Positions 14,664 through 24,851 of a DNA stretch of 64,000 bases are shown piece by piece. A program made the position numbers and the translations under genes. Source of the DNA: JAEUHZ01 sp964552795. GTDB lineage: Bacteria; Planctomycetota; UBA1135; GCA-002686595. Every line of letters starts with the position of its first letter. Position 1 is the stretch's first letter. The stretch lies in assembly GCA_964552795.1 (NCBI GenBank), contig CAZKIO010000010.1, forward strand, positions 1 to 64,000, read 5' to 3'. The notes below the pieces were generated by a model that saw only the letters and a list, made by a program, of their open reading frames with translations, made no database searches and was not told the DNA's origin.

Positions 14664-15896
14664 ATGATCACGATCCTCCGTTCGCTCCGTTGCCTCGCCG
14701 CGGCCGGCCTGCTTGCCGCCGGCGTCCACGCGCAGATCAACCTGACCGCCGGCGATGTCGCGCTGATCGGCTGGATCGACAACGGCACGCCGACCGACGG
14801 CCTCACGATCGTCAATCTGGCGCCGCTGCCGGCCGGGACGGTGCTGTACCTCACCGACAACGGCTGGAGCACGACGAACACCGCGTTCCGCAACACGATC
14901 GGGCCCCACGACGGCGACGCGAACGAGAACCTGCTGCGCTTCACGGCCAACGCGCTGATCCCCGCGGGCACCGTCATCAGCACCAACGAGATGTCGACGA
15001 GCTTCACGTGGACGGCCAGCGGCGCGATCGGCGGGACCGGCGTGACGAGCGGCAACTACGCGATCCCGGCGCTCTCGCAGAGCGGCGACCAGGTGTACGT
15101 GTTCCAGCACGACACCGGCGACAACCCGCTGAACACCGTCACGCAGCAGCACGTGTTCGTGCTCGACGACACCGGCGGGTTCGAGGATGCGACCTCGTCC
15201 AGCACCGGGGACGTGCCGCCGGGGCTCTCGGTGGCCGCGAACACGGCGGTGTCCTTCGCGCAGGGTGCCAACCTGCAGCACTTCATGGGGTTCAACACCG
15301 CCGCGCTGACCAGCGGCACGAAGGCGCAGTGGCTCGCGGCGATCGCCGATCCCGCGAACTGGACGTTCGGCAGCGCCGGCACGCTGCCGTCGGGCACGAT
15401 CATTGTGAACGGCGGGCTGGGCGCGGGCGTGCCCTACTGCCCGGGCGACGGCACGGGCACGGCCTGCCCGTGCGCCAACCACAGCCCGGTCGGGAACCGC
15501 GAAGGCTGCCTGAGCTCGCTCGGCGTCGGCGGGAAGCTCGTGGCGACCGGCACCGCCAGCATCGGCGGCGACACGATCACGCTGCTGGGTTCGCAGATGC
15601 CGAACAGCTCGGCCTTGTACTTCCAGGGCACGACCCAGCAGAACGGCGGCAACGGCGTCACGTTCGGCGACGGCCTGCGCTGCGCCGGCGGCGTGGTGAT
15701 CCGGCTCAAGACGATCCCCAACGTCGGCGGCATGTCGCAGTACCCGCAGGCGGGGGACCTCAGCGTCTCGGCGCGCGGCCTGGTGACGACGCCGGGCGTG
15801 CGCACGTACCAGGTCTGGTACCGCAACGCCGCGGACTTCTGCACGCCGTCGACGTTCAACTTGTCGAACGGCTGGGAGATCACCTGGGGCGCTTGA
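14664..15896 (+). CDS. Exported protein with type B C-terminal domain
   Basis: The 410-residue protein starts at ATG 14664 with a Sec signal (MITILRSLRCLAAAGLLAAG, cleavage near VHAQ). The N-terminal half (INLTAGDVALIGWIDNG..., LYLTDNGW) resembles lamin-tail-like or related beta domains of exported planctomycete proteins. The C-terminal 140 residues are the recurrent type B domain: CPGDGTGTACPCAN, QMPNSSALYFQGT, FGDGLRCAGG, YQVWYRNAADFC and STFNLSNG. The same domain ends three other proteins in this window. Its Cys pattern suggests disulfide bonds outside the cytoplasm. Function is not known. Confidence 0.8.
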   Translation: MITILRSLRCLAAAGLLAAGVHAQINLTAGDVALIGWIDNGTPTDGLTIVNLAPLPAGTVLYLTDNGWSTTNTAFRNTIGPHDGDANENLLRFTANALIPAGTVISTNEMSTSFTWTASGAIGGTGVTSGNYAIPALSQSGDQVYVFQHDTGDNPLNTVTQQHVFVLDDTGGFEDATSSSTGDVPPGLSVAANTAVSFAQGANLQHFMGFNTAALTSGTKAQWLAAIADPANWTFGSAGTLPSGTIIVNGGLGAGVPYCPGDGTGTACPCANHSPVGNREGCLSSLGVGGKLVATGTASIGGDTITLLGSQMPNSSALYFQGTTQQNGGNGVTFGDGLRCAGGVVIRLKTIPNVGGMSQYPQAGDLSVSARGLVTTPGVRTYQVWYRNAADFCTPSTFNLSNGWEITWGA

Positions 15897-16069
15897 GCGC
15901 GGGCCGCGTCCAGCGGCCCCGGCCCCAGGCCACGCGCCCTACGCAGGGTGACGCAGGAGCGTGCGCACTCCGGGAACCTGCGCTGCGCGCCGTTCCGACC
16001 TACCCTGGACGCGGCGCGGCATCGAAGTCGCCGTTTCCTGCGCGCAGCGTGCCGCCCGGAGGTCGAACC

Positions 16070-16570
16070 ATGAACATCTCGAAGCTCATGACCCGCGAGG
16101 TGCGCACCGTGAATCCGCACGACTCGCTCCACGCGGCTGCGAACATCATGTGGGAACGCGATTGCGGCATCGTCCCCGTCGTCGACGACAACCAGCGCCT
16201 GCTCGGCGTCGTGACCGACCGCGACCTGTGCATGGCGGCCTGGAGCCGCGACCGGCGCCTGGCGGAGATCCAGGTCGAGGACACCATGTCGCGCGAGGTC
16301 AAGTCCTGCCAGCAGCACGACAGCCTGGAGTCGGTCCTGACCCAGATGCGCGCGCACCGCGTGCGCCGGTTGCCCGTCGTCGACCGCGAGCTGCGGCTGG
16401 TCGGCATGCTCTCGATCAACGACCTCGTGCGCGTGATCGACGCCGACAAGGACGTCGCGCGCCGCCGCTCCGAGGCCGAGGAGTTCGTGCACGCGCTGGC
16501 CGGAGTGTGCACGGCGCACTGCGATCCGATCCCGCCCGCCGAACCGATCTCGCTGGTGCGCAGGCTCTGA
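16070..16570 (+). CDS. Two-CBS-domain protein
   Basis: This 166-residue soluble protein starts at ATG 16070 after a GGAGG site 7 bases upstream. It has two CBS domains: residues about 6-60 (MTREVRTVNPHDSLHAAANI, GIVPVVDDNQRLLGVVTDRD) and about 72-127 (MSREVKSCQQHDSLESVLTQ, RRLPVVDRELRLVGMLSIND). CBS pairs bind adenosine nucleotides and usually regulate partner proteins. No partner domain is fused. The C-terminal tail holds two Cys residues (GVCTAHCD), possibly redox or metal related. It stands alone and converges on the kinase gene downstream. Confidence 0.88.
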   Translation: MNISKLMTREVRTVNPHDSLHAAANIMWERDCGIVPVVDDNQRLLGVVTDRDLCMAAWSRDRRLAEIQVEDTMSREVKSCQQHDSLESVLTQMRAHRVRRLPVVDRELRLVGMLSINDLVRVIDADKDVARRRSEAEEFVHALAGVCTAHCDPIPPAEPISLVRRL

Positions 16571-16612
16571 GTCCGCGCCCGGGCTCCACCAGCCTCGCTC
16601 CGCGGACGCCCT

Positions 16613-19489
16613 TCACCGCGGACCGTCGTCGGCGTCCACGCGCCGCGCGGGCCGCACGCCGATCATGCGCTCGACGACCTCGCCGGGGTAGTCGCCGCGC
16701 GTGGCGACACTCAGGTGCTCCGGAATCGTCCAGAAGTTGCCCCCGCGCACCGTGCGCAGGCCGAAGTCCGGACCCTCGATCAGGCCGTCTCCGGCGCGGT
16801 GCGGGTGGCGGTAGCTGGATGCGAAGCAGTCGAGAGTCCACTCGGCCACGTTGCCCAGGACGTCGTGGAACCCCCACGGATTGGGCTCGAGGCCGCCGAT
16901 GGGCGCCACGATGCTCCAGGCCTTGCCTCGACAGGACTCGGGATAGGCGACCTGGTTGATGTTCGCGATCGCGTGCAGGTCGCAGACGTCGGCGGCCGTG
17001 ACCCACTTGAGCCGCGTCCCCGCCCGAGCCGCGTACTCCCACTGGGCTTCGGTCGGCAACTCGAGGTCGATCGACCTGAGGACGGCGACGGCGCGGCTCC
17101 ACGAGACGCTCTCCACCGGGTGGATCCAGGTCGCGATCCCCACGTCGATCCCGGCTTCGACGGGCAGGCTCCATCCAGGATGGTAGTAGCTCGGATTCTC
17201 GCCCGCGGCGCGCAGCCACTGCGCCTGGGTCATCTCGTGCTTGGCCAGGAAGAACGGTGCGAGCGGCACTTCGTGGGCCGGCGCCTCGCTGCCCGGGATG
17301 TGACCGCCCAGCGGATCGCCGCCCATGACGAACGAGCCGCCGGGCACGAGCACCAGCACCAGACCGCTCTCCGGCCCGATGCGCAGCCGCCCGTCGAGCG
17401 CGCGCGCGGGAGGTTCGCCCGTCGCGAGGTGGGCGAACTCGTGGAGGCCGGAGCGCGGGTCGGGGCCCAGCGGGATCAAGCCCACCTGGGGTCGGAGCTG
17501 GAGCCCCGCGTACCTGGGGCTGCGCAGCGGGTCGGCGATGAGCGCGCACGTCTGATGCCATGCGGCGGCCGAGTCCTCGAGGCTGCGCCGGCCGAGCGCC
17601 AGGGCCTGGTCGCGCGCGCGTCGCACGCGTTCCACCCAGCCCTCCCCCGGGGCATCCAGGTCCTCGAAGGCCTCCACGAACTCCTGGAGCGAATCATGGC
17701 GGTGCTGCTCGACGGGATCCTCGAAGCGCCACGTGCGCGGTCGAGCCAGGCGCGCGCGGATCCGGTCCGCGACCGTCGTGAGGCGGGCGATCTCCTCGGC
17801 GGCCCACGCCAGGCCGTGCTCACGGCCGGACGAGGGCGCGAAAGCGGAGATTTCCGCCGTGTTCTCGCGGTGACCGGCGATCCGCGACTCGACGGCGTCC
17901 AGGCGTGCCTCCAGATCCGCGCGGAGGGATCGTTCGCGCGAGTCGCCCGCGTCGCCGGCCCGTCCCTGCGCGCGCAGCGACGCGAGCGCGGAGGCGTGCA
18001 GGGGAACGCGGCTCCTGAGGTCCTCCACGTCCGCCAGCCAGCCCTCCATCGCGACGACGTTGCGCGGCAGGGCCGGCCACAACGCGGGCGCACGCGCGCG
18101 CAGGTTCACGGGCGCGAGCACGTCCACGCGCTCCTGCAGGGCCTCGGCGCGCTGTCCCTGCTCGTGCAGGAGCAGCGCGGTTCCGCCCGGCATCACGACG
18201 GCCAGCGCGGCGATCGAGGCCGCCAGCCAGGGATTGCGCCGCACCCACTTGCGCAGCGTGGCCAGGACGCCTGCGTCGTGGGCGCGGACGACGCGGCCCT
18301 CGACGAAGGCGCGCAGGTCCGCGCCCAGTTCGACCGCGCTGGGGTAGCGCCGTGCCGGTTCGCGCGCCATGGCCCGGCGGCAGATCGAGACCAGCTCGCG
18401 CGGCGCGTCGGGCGCGATGCGATCCAGTTCCACGGGCGGACCCGCGCGCAGGCTCTCCAGAACCTGGGAGCTGCTGCCCGACGAACCGTCGGCTCCCGCG
18501 TACGGCGGGCGGCCGGCGAGGAACTCGTAGAGGATCGCCCCCAGGGCGTACACGTCCACGAGCGGACCGACGGCGACGCGATCGCCGCGCGCCTGCTCGG
18601 GCGCCATGTAGAGCGGCGTCCCCAGCACCTCGCCTTCCAGCGTCAGGTCCGCGGGGCCGTCGGCGCGGTTCGCGCGCGCCGCCTCGGGCTCCGGCTCGCT
18701 TCCCGAGCGCGCCAGCCCCCAGTCGAGCAGGTAGACCTCGCCGAAGCGGCCCACGTGCACGTTCTCGGGCTTGACGTCGCGGTGCACGACGTCGCGCTGG
18801 TGCGCGTAGGCCAGCGTGTCGCAGACCTTGATGAGCACTTCGAGGATGCGTCCCGGCGTCCACTCGGCCGAGCCGCCGCGCGCGAGCCGCAGGATCTCCG
18901 CCAGGGTCCGGCCCTCGACGAGCGGCATCGTGAAGTACGGTTCGCAGTGTTCGTCGACGCCCAGCTCGTGCACGGGCAGCACGCCCGGGTGGCCCAGCGC
19001 TCCACAGATCTGCGCCTCCCGCAGGAAGCGTTCGAGGCGCTTGCCGTCCAGCGGGAGGCGCGAGCCTCCCGGCAACACCACGGCATGCAGGCGCTTGCGT
19101 GCCAGCACGCGATCGAGCGCGCGATCGCGCACGCGCTCGACCAGCCCCATCCCGCCGCGTGCAGCCTCGCCCAGGACTTCGTGGAGGCTCTCCGTCGGCC
19201 GCAGCCGCTGGAGCCGTTCCAGCACGGCGCGCGCCTCGGGACCGATCGGTCCGGGCAACTGCCCCATGACGGAGGCGATCAGCGCCTCGTCGTGCGCGAG
19301 GTCGCCGAGGAGCGAGCGCACTACCTGCCAGCGCTGCTGGAGGACGGCGAGTTCGCCGCGCAGCTCGGGATGCTCCTCGAGAACCTCGCGGTCCCCGGAT
19401 GCGTCGCCCGCGCCGGCTTCCTCGGCCAGGTACCGCGCGAACACCTGCTGGGCTGCCCGCGACGGTTCTCCCGTGCGTTCCGGGTCCAT
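16613..19489 (-). CDS. Transmembrane Ser/Thr kinase fused to an FGE-sulfatase-like domain
   Basis: The 958-residue protein starts at ATG 19489 (a GTG at 19498 is also possible). The kinase domain (about 110-400) has GGMGLVERVRD, Lys in ARKRLH, HRDVKPENV (about 235) and DWG instead of DFG (about 255), then GTPLYMAPEQ. One membrane helix (LAASIAALAVVMPGGTALLL) follows near 425-445 and then coiled coil. The last 240 residues form a formylglycine-generating-enzyme-like domain: LVPGGSFVMGG, HEMTQAQW, LPTEAQWEYAARAG, GNVAEWTLD and TVRGGNFW. It is divergent from an ECF sigma gene. The extracytoplasmic FGE-like module probably senses or binds a ligand; enzyme activity is not implied. Confidence 0.9.
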   Translation of the reverse strand: MDPERTGEPSRAAQQVFARYLAEEAGAGDASGDREVLEEHPELRGELAVLQQRWQVVRSLLGDLAHDEALIASVMGQLPGPIGPEARAVLERLQRLRPTESLHEVLGEAARGGMGLVERVRDRALDRVLARKRLHAVVLPGGSRLPLDGKRLERFLREAQICGALGHPGVLPVHELGVDEHCEPYFTMPLVEGRTLAEILRLARGGSAEWTPGRILEVLIKVCDTLAYAHQRDVVHRDVKPENVHVGRFGEVYLLDWGLARSGSEPEPEAARANRADGPADLTLEGEVLGTPLYMAPEQARGDRVAVGPLVDVYALGAILYEFLAGRPPYAGADGSSGSSSQVLESLRAGPPVELDRIAPDAPRELVSICRRAMAREPARRYPSAVELGADLRAFVEGRVVRAHDAGVLATLRKWVRRNPWLAASIAALAVVMPGGTALLLHEQGQRAEALQERVDVLAPVNLRARAPALWPALPRNVVAMEGWLADVEDLRSRVPLHASALASLRAQGRAGDAGDSRERSLRADLEARLDAVESRIAGHRENTAEISAFAPSSGREHGLAWAAEEIARLTTVADRIRARLARPRTWRFEDPVEQHRHDSLQEFVEAFEDLDAPGEGWVERVRRARDQALALGRRSLEDSAAAWHQTCALIADPLRSPRYAGLQLRPQVGLIPLGPDPRSGLHEFAHLATGEPPARALDGRLRIGPESGLVLVLVPGGSFVMGGDPLGGHIPGSEAPAHEVPLAPFFLAKHEMTQAQWLRAAGENPSYYHPGWSLPVEAGIDVGIATWIHPVESVSWSRAVAVLRSIDLELPTEAQWEYAARAGTRLKWVTAADVCDLHAIANINQVAYPESCRGKAWSIVAPIGGLEPNPWGFHDVLGNVAEWTLDCFASSYRHPHRAGDGLIEGPDFGLRTVRGGNFWTIPEHLSVATRGDYPGEVVERMIGVRPARRVDADDGPR

Positions 19490-19601
19490 CGACACCACTC
19501 ATAGCAGAGGACCGTTCCTGCGCGCAGCCGCAGCACGGCGTCGCGGATCCCCGAGCCTTGCGCGCCCCCGGGCACCGCTGTGCAATGGAGTTCGAGGCCG
19601 C

Positions 19602-20183
19602 ATGGACCCGCCGACCCCGTCCCACGAACACCCCGGCGGAACGGGAGCGCAGTGGGAGATCTGGGTGCACGGCAGCCTCCCGCGCCTGCACGCCTTCGTC
19701 CGCGCGCACATGGGCGGGCTCGTCCGCACGCGGGAGCGCCCGTCCGACATCGTGCAATCGGCGCTGCACGAGATCGTGAAGCACGCGGGGCGCGTCCAGT
19801 TCACGAACGAGCAGGCGTTCCGGGCCTACTTCGCGCGGGTGGCGCTGAACAAGCTGCGCGCGCGCCGGCGGTGGCACGGTGCGGCGCGCCGGTCCCCCGC
19901 GGGCGAGGTGGGGGGGGACGATCTGCCGGCGGTGACCTCCCCGGGTGTCGCGCCCAGCGAGCACGTCAGCCGGGCGGAGGACCTGGAGCGGATCCTGGCG
20001 CTGATCGGCGAGCTCGACGAGGAGGAGCGCGCCCTGGTGACGCGCGTCGACCTGCTGGAGATCCCGATCGCGCAGGTGGCGCGCGAGGAGGGACTGCCCG
20101 AGTCGACCGTACGCCTGCGGCTGGGGCGCGCGCGCGCGCGGCTGGCGGCGCGGTTCGGACCCCTGGACGGTCGCAGGATCTAG
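19602..20183 (+). CDS. ECF-type RNA polymerase sigma factor (pair 2)
   Basis: The 193-residue protein has a region 2 (RERPSDIVQSALHEIVKHAG, FRAYFARVALNKLRARRRW) and region 4 (ELDEEERALVTRVDLLEIPI, ARE, EGLPESTVRLRLGRARARL). It lies head-to-head with the kinase at 16613-19489 over 112 bases. It resembles the sigma factor at 9944-10546 in layout, including RAHMG in the N-terminal helix. ATG 19602 is chosen as the first start that gives a typical sigma N-terminus. Confidence 0.88.
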   Translation: MDPPTPSHEHPGGTGAQWEIWVHGSLPRLHAFVRAHMGGLVRTRERPSDIVQSALHEIVKHAGRVQFTNEQAFRAYFARVALNKLRARRRWHGAARRSPAGEVGGDDLPAVTSPGVAPSEHVSRAEDLERILALIGELDEEERALVTRVDLLEIPIAQVAREEGLPESTVRLRLGRARARLAARFGPLDGRRI

Positions 20184-20386
20184 GTCCCGGCGGGGGCGGA
20201 AGGCGGCCGCACGAGCGCGCTTTCCGGAGGTTTTTCCCGAACGCTCCTGCGGACCGGAGCGTGAACGGACCTTGGGCCCGGAGGGGATTCCCCTCCTCCG
20301 GCCGCTCCGTCGGCTCTCGCTCGGACCGGTCGCTGGCTTCCCCCGACCGTCCCTGATCCGGCGCCGCGAGCCGGAGGCCTCCCGCC

Positions 20387-23300
20387 ATGCTGAAACTCGC
20401 CGCGCTGCTCGCTTGCGCGTTCCTGGTGCAATCCGCTCCGTCCGCCACGGCCCGACACGGCGCGTCCGCCACGCTGCGCTGGTCCGGTGTGTCCGGTGCG
20501 CTGCGGGCGACGGACGAGCGCAACGGCTGGGAGCTCGAGATCGCGCCGCCGGGCCTGCGGCTGGTTCCCTGCGGCGACGCGCTGGATCCCCGCGACGAGC
20601 CGTGGAGTTTCGAGATCGGCACCGCGACGTTCGGCCGTGAGTACGGGGCGCATCCCGTCCGGCCGGGAGCGCCGGTCGCGACCGGCAACCGCGTCGACAT
20701 CGCCCACGATGGCCTGATCGAGTGGTTCATCAGCACCGCTCACGGCATCGAGCACGGCTGGACGATCCCCTCGAGGCCGGAAGGCGACGACGAGCCGGGC
20801 TGGATCGGGCTGCGCGTGGAGGGGAACCTCACCATGCGCCTCGTGGATGACGGCAGCGGAGCGTTCCTCGTGGATCGCAGAGGCGATGTCCGTCTGATCT
20901 ACGGCTGGATCAAGGCCTGGGACGCGAACGGGAATCCAGTGCAGGCGGAGCTCGCGCCCGGGCCGTGGGGCGTGGGCGTGCGCTTCCACGACCGCGACGC
21001 GGTCTACCCGGTCACGATCGATCCACTGCTCTACTCGGGCTGGGCCTTCGAGCCAGACCAGGCCAGCGCCGCCGGGAACTGCGGCTGCATCGACAACGGG
21101 TTGCGCACGAGGACCGCGGGCGACGTCAATGGGGACGGCTACTCGGACATCATCATCGGCAGCGCGCTCTTCGATGGACCCGCAGGCGCTGACGAAGGCA
21201 GGGTGTGGGTCTTTCATGGCGGGCCGCTGGGACCGAACCCGGCCTATGTCCCGGACTGGACGGCCAACGGTGGAAGCGCCGGAGGCCGATTCGGGATCGG
21301 AGCCGCGGGCGTGGGCGACGTGAACGGCGATGGATTCGACGACATCGTCGCTACCGCTCGACTGCACGGGAACGGAACGGTCTACGTGTGGTACGGCAGT
21401 CCCACCGGCCTTGGACCGAACGGCACTCCAGCCAACGCGGCGTTCGCATGGCAGAGCACTGTCGGCGCCTGCGAGCTTCTGATCGACGGGCCTGCGGGCG
21501 ACCTCAACGGCGACGGGTTCGACGACATCGCGCTGGGGTGTCCGACCGTCGGGCGCGTCATCGTGTTCTTCGGCAGCGCCGCCGGGATCGTGCTGAGTGC
21601 GACGAATCCGTGGATCAACGCGGGCAACCCGGTCCAGGCAGGTTCCCAGTTCGGATCCCGGGTCACCGGCGCCGGAGATGTGAATGCGGACGGCTTCGCG
21701 GATCTGGCTGTCTCAGCCCCATTCTTCAACAACGGGGGAGGCGCGGACGGCAAGGTGTTCCTCTACCTGGGGAGCGCCGGGTTCGCCGCGGACCCGAATC
21801 CGGACACGGTGATCAGCGGAACGGGCGGCGAGCAACTCGGACGCGGCCTCGCTGGCGTCGGGGACACGAACGGCGACGGCTACGCCGACCTGGCCATCGG
21901 AGCCCCCGAACACGGAGGCCGCGGCAAGGTGCATGTCCACCATGGAACTGTCGCCGGACTCAGCGCAACACCAGCCGCATCCCGCGAGTGGCCCGGGCCC
22001 GGCTCACAGCAGTACGGCTTCACGGTCGCGGCCGGCGGGGACCTCGATTCCGACGGGTTCGGCGACATCGTCGTCGGCGCTCCGCTGGCCTTCGGGAACC
22101 AGGGCGCCATCTACGTCACCCATGGACAGCCCGGCATGGGATTCGTCGCGTCCGCTGGTGACGATCAGTACCTGGGGGGGACCATGGGCATTCAGCTTGG
22201 TCACGACCTGGGGTGCGCGGGGGACGTCAATGGCGACGGGTTCACGGACATCGTGGCTTCCGCGGCGCCCTTCTACAGCAACCCTGAGCTCAACGAGGGC
22301 GTGGTGCGGCTCTTCTTCGGAAAGCCGCAGATGCCGTTCCTCGAGCGCCGTACGACCTACAACGGGGTGGCGAATGCCGAGACCGGCAAGGCCGTCGCCT
22401 ACGTCGGCGACCTCAACGGCGACGGGTTCACGGACTGGGCGATCGGGGATCCCGGATTCGATGGTGCCTTCGTCGACCAAGGGCGCGTGCGGGTGTACCT
22501 CGGCCAGCGCGGATCTCCGCCCGGTTCATCGACCTTCCAGATCCATGGCGGGCAGGCCGGTGCCCGTCTGGGCTCGGCGATCTCCGGCGGAGATCTCAAC
22601 AACGACGGATTCGGCGACCTGGCAGTCGGTGCGCCGGGGTGGTCCAACGGGGAGGCGGCGGAAGGACGCGTGCTCGTCTTCTTGGGCAACGCGTCCGGCA
22701 TCTCCACGACAGCTGCTTGGACCTACGAGGGCAATGAGGTCAATGCCGAGGTCGGGCGGTCCGTCTCGGCAGAAGGAGACGTCAACCGGGACGGGTTTGC
22801 CGACCTGCTGGTGGGCAGCCGCGCCCTCGGAGGCGTGGATCGCGGCAGCGTCCGGCTGTTCCTGGGGACTGGATCCGCCATTGCAGCCGACATCCTTCCG
22901 GCGGCTCCGAACTGGCAGCGGCAGGGCGACGTCTCAGGGGTGACGACTTACGGGATCAGCGTCTCGTTCTGCGGGGATCTCAACCGGGACGGCTACACCG
23001 ATTTCGTCGTCGGCTCGCCCGATGTATCGAACTCGCACGCACAAGAAGGAAGAATCTACGCATACCTCGGAGGGTCGTCCGGTCCCAGCACAGGATCCGC
23101 AGCATGGCTGGAGGAGTCGAACTCGGCCGGCGCCAGGCTCGGTACTCGCGTAGGGCACGCAGGGGACATCAACGGAGATGGGTTCTCCGATCTCTTCGCC
23201 ACGGCTCCGGGCTACGCTGCGCTCGCCGGGGCCGTGTACATCTATCGCGGCGCCCCGGGTGGGCCATCCACCATCACACTGCCGCTGCAGTGGTTCACGA

Positions 23301-24802
23301 CAGGGGCAGCTCCAGGGGATGAGTTCGGGCGCTCCGCCGCGGGAGGCGGGGACATGAACGGAGACGGATTCTCCGACTTCGCCGTGGGCGTCGCGCGCAT
23401 CCCGTCGAGCACGGACGGCGCGGTGCACGTGTTCATGATGGGTTCGGCAGGGCTGCCCACCGTACCGAGCGAGACCTATGCCGGGACACCGTCGGTGGTC
23501 CTGGGCGAGGCGCTCTCGATCACCGGAGACGTCAACGGGGACGGGCTCGCTGACCTTCTGACGAGTGGAGGCGTGCTGTTCACGGGGAACGTCCATCTGT
23601 TCATCGCGGGGGGCGGCACAGGCCTGGGACCGGCGGTGTCTCAGCGCCGTCAGGATGATTCGAGAGCGATCCAGATCCTTGGTCGCTCCGAATCCGTTAC
23701 CGGGTTCGGCATGCGCTCCGGATCGTTCAATCAGCAGGGATTGCCGAGCACACCCATGGGCAGGGAGCGCGTGAGGGTCCAGTACGAGACCAAGCCCTTG
23801 GGCGGACTGCTCAACGGGTCCGGGCTGGTGCTCAGCGGAGGGTGGATCAACACGGGGAGCCTGTCGACGGGCAACCCGACCTTCAGCGTGATCCTCAGCG
23901 GACTGCCCAGCCTGGACTCCTACCGGTGGAGACAGCGATTCCTACTGCACAACCCGCATGTGCCGTTCACGCGCTGGTTGACTCTTCCAGGCAACAGCCG
24001 TCAGGAAACGAAGGTCGGGCTCGGGACCGATTGCAATGCCAACGGCCGCCCGGACGCCGACGACATCGCGCTCGGGTCCTCGCTCGACTGCAATGGCAAC
24101 CAGATTCCCGACGAGTGCGACATCGCCTCGGGCACGAGCCTGGACTGCAACAACAACCAGTCTCCGGACGAGTGCGACCTGTTCGGCAACGACTGCAACC
24201 TCAATGGGATTCCCGACGAGTGCGAGATCGACTGCAATGGGAACTTCCAGCCCGACTCGTGCGACATCGCGCTGGGCTTCTCGCAGGACACCAACGGCGA
24301 CGGCGTTCCCGACGAGTGCCAGGGTGCCACCGCGCTGTTCTGCCCGGGTGACGGCTCGGGGACGGCCTGTCCGTGCGCCAACAGCAGTCCGGCGGGGGCT
24401 CAGGATGGCTGCCTCAACTCGCTCGGCACGGGCGGGCGGCTGCGGGTGACCGGCGTGCCGCGCGTCTCGTTCGACAACCTGACGCTGCTCGGGACGCAGA
24501 TGCCGAACAGCTCCGCGCTGTACTTCCAGGGGACCGGTCAGCAGGGCGGCGGCAACGGCAGCGTGTTCGGGGACGGACTGCGCTGCGCATCGGGATCCGT
24601 GACGCGCCTGGGGACCAAGGTCAACGCGGGCGGGGCGTCGCAGTACCCCGTGGCCGGCGACCTCTCGATCTCGGTCCGCGGGCTGCTGCCCGCGGCGGGC
24701 GGCACGCGCACCTACCAGGTCTGGTACCGCAATGCGGCCGCGTTCTGCACGGTGAGCACGTTCAATCTGACGAACGGCATTTCCGTGCAGTGGGTTCCAT
24801 GA
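20387..24802 (+). CDS. Giant exported FG-GAP protein with calcium-type repeats and type B C-terminal domain
   Basis: The 1471-residue protein starts at ATG 20387 after GGAGG, with a signal peptide of about 22 residues. Residues about 30-215 are a non-repeat N-terminal domain ending in AVYPVTIDPLLYSGW. Then come about a dozen FG-GAP repeats of the form GDVNGDGFxDIxxGAP, with the DxNxDGxxD calcium-binding core. Residues about 1213-1312 hold tandem DCNxNGxPDECDI elements, also likely to bind calcium. The type B Cys domain fills about 1318-1471. The closest relative in the window is the minus-strand protein at 33625-38169. It is probably a secreted or surface adhesin-like protein; role inferred. 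Confidence 0.88.
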   Translation: MLKLAALLACAFLVQSAPSATARHGASATLRWSGVSGALRATDERNGWELEIAPPGLRLVPCGDALDPRDEPWSFEIGTATFGREYGAHPVRPGAPVATGNRVDIAHDGLIEWFISTAHGIEHGWTIPSRPEGDDEPGWIGLRVEGNLTMRLVDDGSGAFLVDRRGDVRLIYGWIKAWDANGNPVQAELAPGPWGVGVRFHDRDAVYPVTIDPLLYSGWAFEPDQASAAGNCGCIDNGLRTRTAGDVNGDGYSDIIIGSALFDGPAGADEGRVWVFHGGPLGPNPAYVPDWTANGGSAGGRFGIGAAGVGDVNGDGFDDIVATARLHGNGTVYVWYGSPTGLGPNGTPANAAFAWQSTVGACELLIDGPAGDLNGDGFDDIALGCPTVGRVIVFFGSAAGIVLSATNPWINAGNPVQAGSQFGSRVTGAGDVNADGFADLAVSAPFFNNGGGADGKVFLYLGSAGFAADPNPDTVISGTGGEQLGRGLAGVGDTNGDGYADLAIGAPEHGGRGKVHVHHGTVAGLSATPAASREWPGPGSQQYGFTVAAGGDLDSDGFGDIVVGAPLAFGNQGAIYVTHGQPGMGFVASAGDDQYLGGTMGIQLGHDLGCAGDVNGDGFTDIVASAAPFYSNPELNEGVVRLFFGKPQMPFLERRTTYNGVANAETGKAVAYVGDLNGDGFTDWAIGDPGFDGAFVDQGRVRVYLGQRGSPPGSSTFQIHGGQAGARLGSAISGGDLNNDGFGDLAVGAPGWSNGEAAEGRVLVFLGNASGISTTAAWTYEGNEVNAEVGRSVSAEGDVNRDGFADLLVGSRALGGVDRGSVRLFLGTGSAIAADILPAAPNWQRQGDVSGVTTYGISVSFCGDLNRDGYTDFVVGSPDVSNSHAQEGRIYAYLGGSSGPSTGSAAWLEESNSAGARLGTRVGHAGDINGDGFSDLFATAPGYAALAGAVYIYRGAPGGPSTITLPLQWFTTGAAPGDEFGRSAAGGGDMNGDGFSDFAVGVARIPSSTDGAVHVFMMGSAGLPTVPSETYAGTPSVVLGEALSITGDVNGDGLADLLTSGGVLFTGNVHLFIAGGGTGLGPAVSQRRQDDSRAIQILGRSESVTGFGMRSGSFNQQGLPSTPMGRERVRVQYETKPLGGLLNGSGLVLSGGWINTGSLSTGNPTFSVILSGLPSLDSYRWRQRFLLHNPHVPFTRWLTLPGNSRQETKVGLGTDCNANGRPDADDIALGSSLDCNGNQIPDECDIASGTSLDCNNNQSPDECDLFGNDCNLNGIPDECEIDCNGNFQPDSCDIALGFSQDTNGDGVPDECQGATALFCPGDGSGTACPCANSSPAGAQDGCLNSLGTGGRLRVTGVPRVSFDNLTLLGTQMPNSSALYFQGTGQQGGGNGSVFGDGLRCASGSVTRLGTKVNAGGASQYPVAGDLSISVRGLLPAAGGTRTYQVWYRNAAAFCTVSTFNLTNGISVQWVP

Positions 24803-24851
24803 GTGCAGGCTGGCGTCTGCACCAGGCGTGCGTCGCGTGCGTGTCCCGTCC

